Source: Gammaproteobacteria bacterium (GTDB taxonomy: Bacteria; Pseudomonadota; Gammaproteobacteria; Pseudomonadales; JAUIET01). Taken from it: 64,000 nt of DNA. The DNA is taken from positions 496,001 to 560,000 of the forward strand of contig JAUIET010000001.1 of assembly GCA_030429735.1 (NCBI GenBank), written 5' to 3'. Under the pieces are notes generated by a model. The model saw nothing but the letters and a program-made list of their open reading frames with translations. It was not told the origin of the DNA and ran no database searches. This document shows, one piece after another, positions 8,813 through 16,727 of this stretch (positions are counted from its first letter, which is position 1; the number at the start of each line of letters is the position of its first letter). A program made the translations under genes and the position numbers.

Positions 8813-9109
8813 ATGAAAGAGTTGACTTTGAATGAAGCAGGTTCAGTGTCTGGAGGTAATGATGTGATGTGGCTTGGCGGTGCTACGGCAGCGGGAGGCT
8901 TTAGCGTTGTTGCTGGTACGATCGCTAGAGGTGCCGGCTTATCGCTAGCCGCTTCTGCTGGTGTTGGGTTCGTAGGAGGTATTGCGCTCGGATACGCCAT
9001 ATATAAGGGATATCAGTTTGCTACTACATACAGCTCAGGCGGTCGTTGGTATGATCCGTGGTATGGACAAAGCAAGTTTTTGTATAGCGCACGCCCAAAA
9101 CAACCGTAG
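8813..9109 (+). CDS. Class II microcin precursor, Gly-rich pore-former type
   Basis: 98 codons from the ATG at 8813, preferred over 8804 because AGGAA at 8800-8804 is then correctly spaced and the leader becomes the canonical MKELTLNEAGSVSGG. Cleavage after GG leaves an 83-residue core. Its first 55 residues are Gly/Ala-rich and hydrophobic with GxxxG-like spacing (GATAAGG, GVGFVGGIALGYAIY), which suggests membrane insertion. The polar tail has Tyr and Trp. Two similar leaders in a row indicate two substrates for one exporter, or a two-peptide bacteriocin. Confidence 0.85.
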   Translation: MKELTLNEAGSVSGGNDVMWLGGATAAGGFSVVAGTIARGAGLSLAASAGVGFVGGIALGYAIYKGYQFATTYSSGGRWYDPWYGQSKFLYSARPKQP

Positions 9110-9131
9110 CATCCGCTGTATTTAGCAGATA

Positions 9132-9165
9132 GAACTACCCCGTGTCTTCAAGCATTGGGTAGTTC
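9132..9165 (+). terminator. Hairpin after the microcin gene
   Basis: Perfect 9-bp inverted repeat GAACTACCC/GGGTAGTTC with a 16-base loop, 23 bases after the precursor stop, with no strong T run. It could attenuate transcription so that the downstream small membrane genes are made at a lower level than the peptide, or it could stabilise the mRNA end. Confidence 0.45.
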
Positions 9166-9285
9166 ACATCATTATTAGTATACTTACGAGCAATAGTTAG
9201 GTAGCGAAGCTATTTGATAATGTTTCCAAACATATCTAGTCGCTAAATTGAAAAATTATATGATCTAGAGAATAGGTGAATTCGT

Positions 9286-9672
9286 GTGGATGAATTAATT
9301 AGGCGCATTGAAGATAGATACATTTCGACGCTAGTCCCAGGATGGCAAGAGTTTCTGACTAGCCTGAATTCAGAGAATATAACTAATATTAGAGGCAAGA
9401 TTCTAGAAAGAGCTCGCTACAATACCTTCGTAAGTAATTCTAACTTAAATTTAAAGGCGATAATATTTTGGCTTTTGGTTTTAGTAACTGCATGTGGTGC
9501 TGGCTTTCTACTAAAAAATTATTTTGATACTACAATCTTTCCTCCCATAATATTGGTTATTTTTTCAATAGGAATTGGTACCATTGTATGGAGGTTGTTT
9601 ATGCTTCGTTACATGGCGCCGAGTATTGGTGTAACAATCGAAACAGAGTCCCTGTGGGTGGATAAAGCATGA
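9286..9672 (+). CDS. Small two-helix membrane protein, candidate microcin immunity
   Basis: 128 codons from a GTG start. An amphipathic N-terminus (residues 1-58) is followed by two membrane helices (about 60-79 and 86-106) and a short tail. It is A/T-rich like the rest of the cluster. There is no recognised family. Position right after the precursor genes, small size and membrane location are the usual signs of bacteriocin immunity. It overlaps the next gene by four bases. Confidence 0.55.
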   Translation: MDELIRRIEDRYISTLVPGWQEFLTSLNSENITNIRGKILERARYNTFVSNSNLNLKAIIFWLLVLVTACGAGFLLKNYFDTTIFPPIILVIFSIGIGTIVWRLFMLRYMAPSIGVTIETESLWVDKA

Positions 9673-9881
9673 AATGGTTCTTTAAGAAAATGTCTAAACA
9701 GCAATCGCAATTTTACTTCACTTTCATCGCATCACTTTTAGTCGGAATGTTCGCTGTGTTGATTTACACAGGGATAATTTTTAATTTTGGCGTAGTCGCA
9801 TTCGTAAATCTAACCTTACTAATTACTGCACTGATGGCATTTGCCAAGTACTCCGTGATCAGACTCATAAAAGATAGCTAG
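9669..9881 (+). CDS. Small membrane protein, candidate second immunity protein
   Basis: 70 codons: a short basic N-terminus (MKWFFKKMSKQQ) and two membrane helices (about 17-39 and 44-65). Translationally coupled to the preceding gene (ATGA at 9669-9672). Two precursors and two small membrane proteins suggest one immunity protein per peptide, or one two-subunit immunity complex. No family is recognised. Confidence 0.55.
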   Translation: MKWFFKKMSKQQSQFYFTFIASLLVGMFAVLIYTGIIFNFGVVAFVNLTLLITALMAFAKYSVIRLIKDS

Positions 9882-10358
9882 CGATCAAGCTCGCGGCCTT
9901 AATCGGGAACATTTGGAGAAAGTCTAATTGCAACTGTAACCATCTGTTCTTTAGTGGTGCGCCAATTTGGAGCCCTGAAACCGTGTGTCAGATTTGCACC
10001 AATTTAACTGAATTCATCTGTCGTTTACTGGCGGTTTGGAAATTGGCAAGAGTACCGTAAGTATTGGTAGTGTCAATGATTTTGCGCACTTTTTCTTTGC
10101 AGCAGTCCCAGCCTCTGGTCATACCACTGCGTGAGTGGCTTCGTTATCCATCTCCGTTAATAACTTCATATCCATATACTTCCTCGCGCCCCAGCTGGTT
10201 GCTGACACATGCCGCAACCTGGCGACGACCAGCATGAGCGCAGAGTGCCAGAATGTTGTTGGAACACGAGGATGTGCTTCTCATGTATTTTCATAAATAC
10301 TAAGAACTGATGGATCTAGAATCTGCATCAAGTAATTCAGCGGAGGCTAAGTCTTATT
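9882..10358. other. Gap with decayed coding sequence
   Basis: No intact gene. On the minus strand, broken frames give protein-like but stop-interrupted stretches, for example between 10144 and 10284 (46 codons) and around 9990-10130. This looks like the remains of one or more inactivated genes, possibly of a transposon, at the edge of the microcin cluster. The family was not identified. Confidence 0.35.
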
Positions 10359-11123
10359 TTAGGCAGATACCTTGACAGACTGGGATGCTAGAGCTGCATA
10401 AAACTCCTTATAGCGTTTTAACTCTGAATCCTCAGAAGACAATCGGAACTTCTCGATCTTCAGAGAACGGTTGTTTAAAACAGTGGTAAGCGTGTATTTA
10501 TCATCGATGATGGAAAAATCTAAGCTAGGCGTTGAACTTACCCAATTTTTTAGGACTGTTGTGCCTTTTATTTTTTGCTTTGTAATGTAACGAACGTCAA
10601 TGTTTGCCTGAGCGTGAATTTTCATGAAAGGCATTAGTCGAGTGATATCTTTTTCGTCTCTACATACAAAAATTCTACGGATGCGTACTCCGCTCGAAAA
10701 AATCTTAGCCCTTTGTATTTCAAGTGCTTGCTGGTTATAGCCTGCAGAGGTATCTTGCTCATTTATTACTATGGTAGTGTCGTATGATGTTTGAATGTTC
10801 CACATCAACTCAATATAAACAGACGGAAACCTGTCTACCGAAAGATAGGCAACACCACTTCGCAGGAACAACCTTAAGATTGGACTAGAAGCACCGTCCA
10901 AGGAAACCGTTCTAAGAAGCGCCTGTGTCAGCTGCTGGCTAGTAGCTGTTTGTTTCTTTGCTCGTGAGCTATCGCCAATGGTCGAAGTGATAGTTGAAAG
11001 GGTTAATCCGATGAGAACATTTAATAGTGCTTCAGTGTTATCGGCTGGTGGCCAAAACTTGTATAGGATCAATGAAACTATGAGGCCGGGGCTCAATTCT
11101 AAGCATTTAGTTAACCAGCTCAT
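10359..11123 (-). CDS. Membrane-anchored protein of unknown function in a QueD/Nudix cluster
   Basis: 254 residues. One or two N-terminal membrane helices (about 8-25 and 31-48) precede a cytosolic alpha/beta domain. Motifs such as AKIFSSGVRIRRIFVCRD, IDVRYITKQ and LDFSIIDD recall inactive phospholipase-D-like folds, but no HKD motif is present. Third gene of a minus-strand run with the QueD-like gene (20 bases) and the Nudix-like gene. Function unknown; it may tether the cluster's product or its sensor to the membrane. Confidence 0.6.
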   Translation of the reverse strand: MSWLTKCLELSPGLIVSLILYKFWPPADNTEALLNVLIGLTLSTITSTIGDSSRAKKQTATSQQLTQALLRTVSLDGASSPILRLFLRSGVAYLSVDRFPSVYIELMWNIQTSYDTTIVINEQDTSAGYNQQALEIQRAKIFSSGVRIRRIFVCRDEKDITRLMPFMKIHAQANIDVRYITKQKIKGTTVLKNWVSSTPSLDFSIIDDKYTLTTVLNNRSLKIEKFRLSSEDSELKRYKEFYAALASQSVKVSA

Positions 11124-11143
11124 GACATTATTTCAGACTGTTC

Positions 11144-11593
11144 CTAGGAAGCCGGTTGCCCTGGTTGAAATGATGCATAGCAATTGGGTGTTTCGTGGAT
11201 ATCAATTCGACTAACTTCGATAGGCTCGTCTTTGAAAAGTCGAGATGCAACAGTAAAGAGTTCTATTGCAATGTTCTCCGAAGTCGGTGCAAGGTCCATA
11301 AAATAGACCGGCTTACCATACTTTTCGTTTGATTCTTGAATATACCGAATGGCGGGATCAGAATCACTGCGTTGTAAAATAGCGGTATGATCCCAATTAT
11401 TATCTATCCAATCCCCCAACAAGCTTTTGATGATCCCAAAATCGATGATCATTCCATCTTCTTTTACAGAACCCTTACATGTTATTTCTGCAACATAGCG
11501 ATGCCCATGATAAGCTCTGCACGCTCCTGTATGAAGTGGAACACGATGCATTGCATCCCACTCCAACACTCGGGTACATGTAACTTGCTCCAC
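11144..11593 (-). CDS. 6-carboxytetrahydropterin synthase-like protein (QueD/PTPS family)
   Basis: 149 residues, slightly longer than QueD. Zinc ligands H16, H29 and H31, candidate catalytic C25 (GACRAYHGH), D68-H69 (WDHTAIL), PTSENIA at 103-109 and E134 (HETP) match the 6-pyruvoyl/6-carboxy-tetrahydropterin synthase fold. QueD turns dihydroneopterin triphosphate into carboxytetrahydropterin on the way to 7-deazaguanine. Here there is no QueE, QueC or FolE beside it, so it is probably recruited for another small molecule or signal. Mid-operon on an element, 7 bases after the Nudix-like gene. Confidence 0.82.
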   Translation of the reverse strand: MEQVTCTRVLEWDAMHRVPLHTGACRAYHGHRYVAEITCKGSVKEDGMIIDFGIIKSLLGDWIDNNWDHTAILQRSDSDPAIRYIQESNEKYGKPVYFMDLAPTSENIAIELFTVASRLFKDEPIEVSRIDIHETPNCYASFQPGQPAS

Positions 11594-11600
11594 AATGCTT

Positions 11601-12140
11601 CTAATTCTTAAACTGCGGTAACACTGGCTCTATAAAGTTATCATAAGCATGTGAAAAAGGTGGCTTACCACGCCAAACCCCATGAGAAGGAAAGGCAGCT
11701 CCATCAAACCACTCCAAATCAACAACACCGTCAGGCAGATTGCCTGTTTGATCTACTCTAGCCACGACTATCGGTTCCATGTGCCAGTGATTCACGTCGT
11801 CAAGATATGAATAAACATGTACGACCCTTGTCAAGTCGATTGTCACACCAGCTTGTGCTTTTGCCAAACGTGCAGCACATTCTTCAAAAGACTCTCCAAA
11901 AAGCATTAAGCCATGAGGGAATCGCGTAGCCTTGGTGCCAGGCTGATCATGACGAGGCAATCCTTGTTCCCAGGTTATCATTGCCAACCTACTTCCATCG
12001 GTCATAATTACATGAGGAGCTAAATGAGCGCCGCCAACGACTTCTCTTGTCAAGGTCGGCCCAAAATTTGCCTCGCCCTCGAGAGGCTGAAATGGTGAAG
12101 CCAATTCTAATTCGTCAGTGTGATATCCCATAATTTTCAC
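11601..12140 (-). CDS. Nudix-fold protein with a degenerate catalytic box
   Basis: 179 residues. The segment GLMLFGE...RLAKAQAGV (starting near residue 77) follows the spacing of a Nudix box, but the REUXEE part reads RLAKAQ, so the metal-binding glutamates are missing. The flanking sequence (VVHVYSYLDD, LEWFDGAAF) resembles Nudix strands. It probably binds a nucleotide or pterin-like ligand without hydrolysing it, or has shifted its chemistry. First gene of the minus-strand trio; a methyltransferase gene diverges from it 77 bases away. Confidence 0.6.
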   Translation of the reverse strand: MKIMGYHTDELELASPFQPLEGEANFGPTLTREVVGGAHLAPHVIMTDGSRLAMITWEQGLPRHDQPGTKATRFPHGLMLFGESFEECAARLAKAQAGVTIDLTRVVHVYSYLDDVNHWHMEPIVVARVDQTGNLPDGVVDLEWFDGAAFPSHGVWRGKPPFSHAYDNFIEPVLPQFKN

Positions 12141-12216
12141 CTAAGCATTTCATTTGAACTGACCATACTGGTGTATGATGCCGTTACGACTCTAGCATAG
12201 TATAACTGTTAATCCA

Positions 12217-13083
12217 ATGATCGATAACGATCCTATTAGTGCAAACAGACGCTCTTGGGATAAAGCCAACAGGCAATTCAACGTTATTAAAGGAGATTTT
12301 GCCGAGTCAATTGTAAACGGATATTGCGCTATTCCAGGGGCTATCCTTAGAGGATTAGATATCGGGCCCGCGACCAATGTATTGCACCTCTGCTGTAACG
12401 ACGGAACTGAGGCTTGCTATCTTTCATTCAGCAAGAACTGCAAAGTCACCGGAGTGGATTTTAGCTCTTCAGCTATTGAATTTGCTCAAGAGCTATCTAC
12501 AAAACTAAACTTGGATAGCGAATTTGTCCATGCCGAAGTGATGGAGTATTTAACTTCTGTTGAATCTTTGCAGGACATTGATTTGATTTTTTTGTCTATG
12601 GGTACACTAAAATGGATATTGAACATCGACGCTTTTTTTGAAGCTATACGGCGAAAAGTATCAAAACGATGTTCCATTTTGGTCTGGGATTTTCACCCGC
12701 TTTTGGAGTGCTTCAATCAGGAAGGCATTTACTGCTACGACTATCCGATTTTTGACAATGGCTACTGGCGAGATCAGGGTGTTTATGGTTACAAAATAAA
12801 TGCGGAATCTTATGAGATGCCAGCTAGAAGGAAATTTGAGAACCCCCCGAAAAACTACATTAATGATCGGCCTGTTTACATTTCATGTTGGTCTCTGGGG
12901 AAGTTATTCAGCTCAGCACTTGACAATGGGTTTTGCGTCTCCTCTTTCGAGGAAATGAACTTTCTATTCGGTGAGAAATATCGCGACTGGATGATTGAAA
13001 CTGAACCAGGAGTTTTTTCTCATAAATCCGATAATCCCGTGATACCAATGTCCATGAAAATCGTTCTTTCCGTAAAATGTTGA
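12217..13083 (+). CDS. Class I SAM-dependent methyltransferase
   Basis: 288 residues. Motif I VLHLCCNDGTEACYLS (residues 55-70) and the following acidic strand VTGVDFSSSAIEFA (78-91) mark a Rossmann-type methyltransferase; LIFLSMGTLKWI is in the motif IV position. The C-terminal third (about 160-288) is unassigned and may recognise the substrate. It diverges from the Nudix/QueD/membrane trio, sharing its promoter region, which suggests one pathway or one defence-type unit. Substrate unknown. Confidence 0.8.
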   Translation: MIDNDPISANRRSWDKANRQFNVIKGDFAESIVNGYCAIPGAILRGLDIGPATNVLHLCCNDGTEACYLSFSKNCKVTGVDFSSSAIEFAQELSTKLNLDSEFVHAEVMEYLTSVESLQDIDLIFLSMGTLKWILNIDAFFEAIRRKVSKRCSILVWDFHPLLECFNQEGIYCYDYPIFDNGYWRDQGVYGYKINAESYEMPARRKFENPPKNYINDRPVYISCWSLGKLFSSALDNGFCVSSFEEMNFLFGEKYRDWMIETEPGVFSHKSDNPVIPMSMKIVLSVKC

Positions 13084-13304
13084 ACTCAATTGGCATAAAA
13101 TCTGCGATCCTTTTTCAAGACTAGAATAAGTTGCGGTATTTTTCCAAAGGATGCAACGGGGCTGAGCCCCTTGCCAAGTATGGTGTTGTCCGACAACACA
13201 CATCTTGCGGTCGGCGTTACCGCCTACTCACTTTCGGCTACCATCGCTGTCTGACGTTCTGTTTATTGTGTCAGCCTCGGTTCCACTTCGGTTCATGCAC
13301 CACC

Positions 13305-14384
13305 TCATATCAGTTCCAACCACTTGTCTGCCAGCTCATACTTTCGCGTCTTGTTGCTGGTGCCATGCTGCACCATGAACCCCTGCTCTACCCATTTACG
13401 GCACTCATTCAGCGCTGTACGCGGTCTCAGTTGCAATAGCTCAGCCACTTCTCGCGTCGTAATGAACCGGCTACTCTGAAACAACGAAAGCACTTGCTTC
13501 TGCCGAGCGTCCAGCTCCCGCAGGAGGGATGCCTGATCCACGTTACTCTGAGTAGCACTGCTGCTAGCCTTGGCTCGGATCGTGCCAAAAGCATCAGCCA
13601 TACCGGTGCAAAAAAACTCTATCCAGCCCGTAATATCCGCCTCAACGCGCCCAAAATAGTAGTTATGCGACTCACCAATAGTTAGAGCCTTGTAGTAGGC
13701 CTGCAGGTCGCGGGCATAATATTCTTCGAGCGAGTAGATACCTTTCAGGCCATAACCTGCATTATGTAATACGAGGTTTGTCAGCAGTCGCGCTGTCCGA
13801 CCATTTCCATCGTAATAAGGGTGGATGGTGGCATATTGGTAGTGCGCAATCGCTGCCACTAGTGGCACAGGCAGATTGGAGGACTCAAACTCCGCATTGA
13901 TCCAGATTACCAGTTCACTCATCAGCTGAGGCACGTCTTTGGCTTCGGGAGGCATGTAGACAATGGCACCACTGCCACTGTCCTTTATGACGTTCTGCCC
14001 GTCGCGGTAGCCTGATGCGCTCCGCTTGCCTTCCATCACCAGCCCATGAAGAACCTGGATGTCATGCTCGGCAATGGCTTTTTCGGGAGAGCTAATGAGC
14101 TGATCAAGATAATCCAGGGCAAGATAGTAGTTCTTTACCTCGCGCTCGTCGCGCTCTCGGTTGGGAAAGCTCCCGCCCTTTAGAACGTCTTGCACCTGCT
14201 CCTGCGTGAGCCTGTTCCCCTCGATCTGGGTGGAGTAATGAGTAGAGACGAGGCGTGCCGACTCTCGCAAAGAGGTCAATACCTGCACTGTGATCGGCAG
14301 GTTTTCAACGGCCTGTCTGCTGGCCTCGATGTCCATCAGCATCTTGGTCAGCGTAGGCGTGATTTGGAAATTCGGCGTAAACAT
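13305..14384 (-). CDS. Fic family protein with N-terminal inhibitory motif
   Basis: 359 residues. The Fic active-site loop HPYYDGNGR is intact at 188-196 (catalytic H188). The inhibitory-helix motif STQIEG at 51-56 matches (S/T)xxxE(G/N), so this is a self-inhibited Fic enzyme with the inhibitory helix before the Fic core. The C-terminus (about 285-350) looks like a winged helix (RFITTREVAELLQLRPRTAL). Such proteins transfer AMP or related groups to Ser/Thr/Tyr of target proteins. It lies between the methyltransferase cluster and the reverse transcriptase, in the cargo. Confidence 0.92.
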   Translation of the reverse strand: MFTPNFQITPTLTKMLMDIEASRQAVENLPITVQVLTSLRESARLVSTHYSTQIEGNRLTQEQVQDVLKGGSFPNRERDEREVKNYYLALDYLDQLISSPEKAIAEHDIQVLHGLVMEGKRSASGYRDGQNVIKDSGSGAIVYMPPEAKDVPQLMSELVIWINAEFESSNLPVPLVAAIAHYQYATIHPYYDGNGRTARLLTNLVLHNAGYGLKGIYSLEEYYARDLQAYYKALTIGESHNYYFGRVEADITGWIEFFCTGMADAFGTIRAKASSSATQSNVDQASLLRELDARQKQVLSLFQSSRFITTREVAELLQLRPRTALNECRKWVEQGFMVQHGTSNKTRKYELADKWLELI

Positions 14385-14545
14385 GCTTAGAAATGGCCTC
14401 TCAGCACCAACTTAGCATGATTCGGATAAACTGCCAATAAAATTCCGATAAAGAACGGATAAAATACTGATAGACGGGGTAAGAAAAGCTTAGCCGCAAT
14501 AACTTACCCCGATATAACGCAAAGATCTTTCCCCAGCAGGCAACA

Positions 14546-15991
14546 CTATGCATTGATGGGATCAAGTGCACGCAGTAGTTCCTTTTTAATTGTCCGTTCG
14601 ATAAAGGCTTCAAGGTTCCTGAGCTGTCGCTGAATCTTCCGACCATTGTCATCAAACTTACCTGAGGCACGTAGAGCATATGTCCAAAATGTCCAACCCT
14701 GATAGCTGTCCACGCTGTCAAAGTCTTTCACGCGAAGAAAACGTTGCTTGAACTCATCCACTCCGTATTTCTCAATCAAATATGCACTGTCCCTATTCTG
14801 GTATCGCTTGACTGTTTTTTTCGCATGGCTTCGTGCCGCGTGGGCAATTTTTCTGTGAAGTCGGGAAATTGTATTGTTGCGAATGTAAGTTTGCTCGCCA
14901 TCAAATCGAAAGCCTAAATATTCGAGGCCATTTTTACCCTGTTGCCCTGAGACATAGCGGTAGGTGAGCCGCCCGTTTTCATTCACTTCATAACAACCGA
15001 CACATGTTTTACTGTCCTTAATTTCCAGCTCGCTGCCGAAATCCTTTATTAGATTTGATGTAAAATGTTTAGCCTGCAACGCCTCTTCTTCATTGCCGGG
15101 CAAGACAATAATGAGGTCGTCGGAATATCTGAAATAAAAGCCATTGTGCTTCTTCGTAAACTCATTCATCTGAACATCAAAGTCCAGTAGATACAGGTTC
15201 GCAAGCAAGTCTGATATTGGCGACCCTTGTGGTATGCCATGGCTATTCGCGTTTTTGTTAAGGAGTTCTGGATGCGCTGCAACGAGCTTTCGAAACTGCG
15301 TGGGTGTGCAGAGCTGCAATGGCACTTCGTTTTTGGGTATTTGGTAGTCATACCTAGTTATTCCCGAAAAGTCTTTTCGTCTCTCAAGGAATCCTAACGC
15401 TTCGTATAGATCATTCCGATCGACGTATGAATAGGCAGTTACGGCTTTAAACACCGCAAAGTGATCTTTTGGTAAGCGATCCATTCCGATCAACTTGCAC
15501 CAACTCTCCTTCAATTGCTGGTGATCTATACACTCGAAATAGCTACGAATGTCCAGGGTAACAACGCTGCAATTCTGCACCGACTTGATTAAGCTAAAGG
15601 CATCTGCCGCAAAATCAATGTTGCACTTCCCTCGGTTTGCATTGCCATCGCTTGGGATCTTTCTATAGGCTAGTACACACGACGAGACATCCATCTCCGC
15701 AAGTCTGCTCTCATATCGGGATGACAGTTTATGCCTGTAGTATTTAAGTACCGCGGAATCGCGCCGACAGGCGTAGCGAATTGGCCTCTCTTTAAACGCT
15801 CTGGAAACCTGACGTTCGCCGAACGGCATCCATCTATCCATATACTGTAGGAATGGAAAGAAGCGGTGCTCTGCTACGCGATCAGGATCCGACGCGTGGC
15901 TTTCTAACTCCTCCAGAGATGTCAGACCATCAAAATGGGGGTACCGCTTCAGATCTTTCTCAGTGAGAACTTGTTCGCTTTTTGTTTGCAT
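14546..15991 (-). CDS. Unknown-group (defence-type) reverse transcriptase
   Basis: 481 residues from the ATG at 15991. An upstream in-frame GTG at 16024 would extend it, but lies inside a strong hairpin. RT motifs: RPIRYACRRDS (69-79), motif A LDIRSYFECIDH with D147, GIPQGSPISD (252-261), and YSDD at 289-292 in place of the usual YADD, then EYLGFRF and a helical C-terminus with no endonuclease. The pattern of an HFAVFKAVTAYSYVD helix region and a single stand-alone gene resembles the UG/DRT antiphage enzymes, closest in my reading to the DRT2 type, but only a tree would decide. It is not a group II intron maturase (no HNH, no intron RNA seen) and not a canonical retron. Confidence 0.88.
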   Translation of the reverse strand: MQTKSEQVLTEKDLKRYPHFDGLTSLEELESHASDPDRVAEHRFFPFLQYMDRWMPFGERQVSRAFKERPIRYACRRDSAVLKYYRHKLSSRYESRLAEMDVSSCVLAYRKIPSDGNANRGKCNIDFAADAFSLIKSVQNCSVVTLDIRSYFECIDHQQLKESWCKLIGMDRLPKDHFAVFKAVTAYSYVDRNDLYEALGFLERRKDFSGITRYDYQIPKNEVPLQLCTPTQFRKLVAAHPELLNKNANSHGIPQGSPISDLLANLYLLDFDVQMNEFTKKHNGFYFRYSDDLIIVLPGNEEEALQAKHFTSNLIKDFGSELEIKDSKTCVGCYEVNENGRLTYRYVSGQQGKNGLEYLGFRFDGEQTYIRNNTISRLHRKIAHAARSHAKKTVKRYQNRDSAYLIEKYGVDEFKQRFLRVKDFDSVDSYQGWTFWTYALRASGKFDDNGRKIQRQLRNLEAFIERTIKKELLRALDPINA

Positions 15992-16378
15992 GCGGCCCAG
16001 TGAAAGAGAGCAGGAGCACCGCACGCGCTGCGGTTATGCCCCTGCTCTTCACTTTTTTAGCGAACGATCGGATATGTTGTCTACCTTCCCATTCTGATGC
16101 GCGTCGTTTTACAACGGAATGTTGTATGCTGGTTCAGTGGCGTTCACATGGCGTGTACACCCTGGACAGTGCCTAAACCGAGTAGTCATCAATATGAAAA
16201 TACATATCGTAACAATATCAGTCACAGGCCTTGTCAAAGCAAACAACTAACTCGCAGGCCCAAAGTCCCGCGATTTGGTAGATCTGGGGGCTCTTTATCA
16301 GATTTCAAGACCATTAGTTGAATTAATGGTCAAAAAGCCTCTGCAATAACCGCCTCTAAGCTACCGATAAGCTAATAT
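15992..16378 (-). ncRNA. Candidate structured RNA leader of the reverse transcriptase
   Basis: 387 bases with no credible gene lie upstream of the reverse transcriptase. A two-part hairpin occupies 16007-16048: outer stem AGAGCAGG/CCTGCTCT (8 bp) and inner stem ACCGCA/TGCGGT (6 bp) around a five-base loop. Known DRT2 and DRT9 systems carry an adjacent non-coding RNA that is the template or partner of the enzyme, so an RNA here is expected by analogy. Its ends cannot be placed from sequence alone. Confidence 0.35.
16007..16048. repeat. Long hairpin in front of the reverse transcriptase
   Basis: 8-bp outer and 6-bp inner perfect stems separated by a small asymmetric internal loop. On the plus strand it is followed by TTCACTTTTTT, so it could also end a rightward transcript, but no rightward gene is present. 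Confidence 0.7.
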
Positions 16379-16633
16379 TCAATCAATCAGCCGGATGTGC
16401 TGGCGCCGTTCCTGCGCCGAAAGCTCGCTTAAACACTCTCCCAGAAATGCCTCCCTCAGTAATGTACGCATATCGTCGATGTTGCTTTGGGGCGGGGTAT
16501 CGAGTGCTTCCAGTATTTCCGTGGCTTCAAGCAAGGCTTTAGCCAGCTCGTTACGCGTGGCATCTGACGGAGTCTCTGTCAGCTCGCAAGCTTGGCGCAA
16601 TAGATACCGGTCGCGTGGCGTTAAATTGGACAT
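16379..16633 (-). CDS. Small acidic helical protein of unknown function
   Basis: 84 residues, almost all predicted helix and rich in Leu, Glu and Arg, with no Cys. It follows the ParB gene and its terminator on the same strand and precedes the reverse transcriptase leader. No family is recognised. It could be an accessory protein of the element's core or of the reverse transcriptase unit. Confidence 0.5.
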   Translation of the reverse strand: MSNLTPRDRYLLRQACELTETPSDATRNELAKALLEATEILEALDTPPQSNIDDMRTLLREAFLGECLSELSAQERRQHIRLID

Positions 16634-16664
16634 AGCTTGTTCATAGCATTTTGTTACTGCTTCG

Positions 16665-16706
16665 ACAACAACAAAACCGCCCGATGGCGCTGAGCCATCG
16701 GGCGGT
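16665..16706 (-). terminator. Terminator of the ParB gene
   Basis: Perfect 13-bp stem ACCGCCCGATGGC/GCCATCGGGCGGT with a five-base loop. On the minus strand it is followed by TTTTGTTGTTG, 22 bases after the ParB stop. It is the clearest intrinsic terminator in the element. Confidence 0.85.
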
Positions 16707-16727
16707 CGGATTTCGGCGAGTTGTGGA

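Noticed and set aside
10144-10284. A 46-codon minus-strand frame
   Set aside because: Protein-like composition but no ribosome-binding site, family or conserved neighbour; treated as part of the decayed gap.
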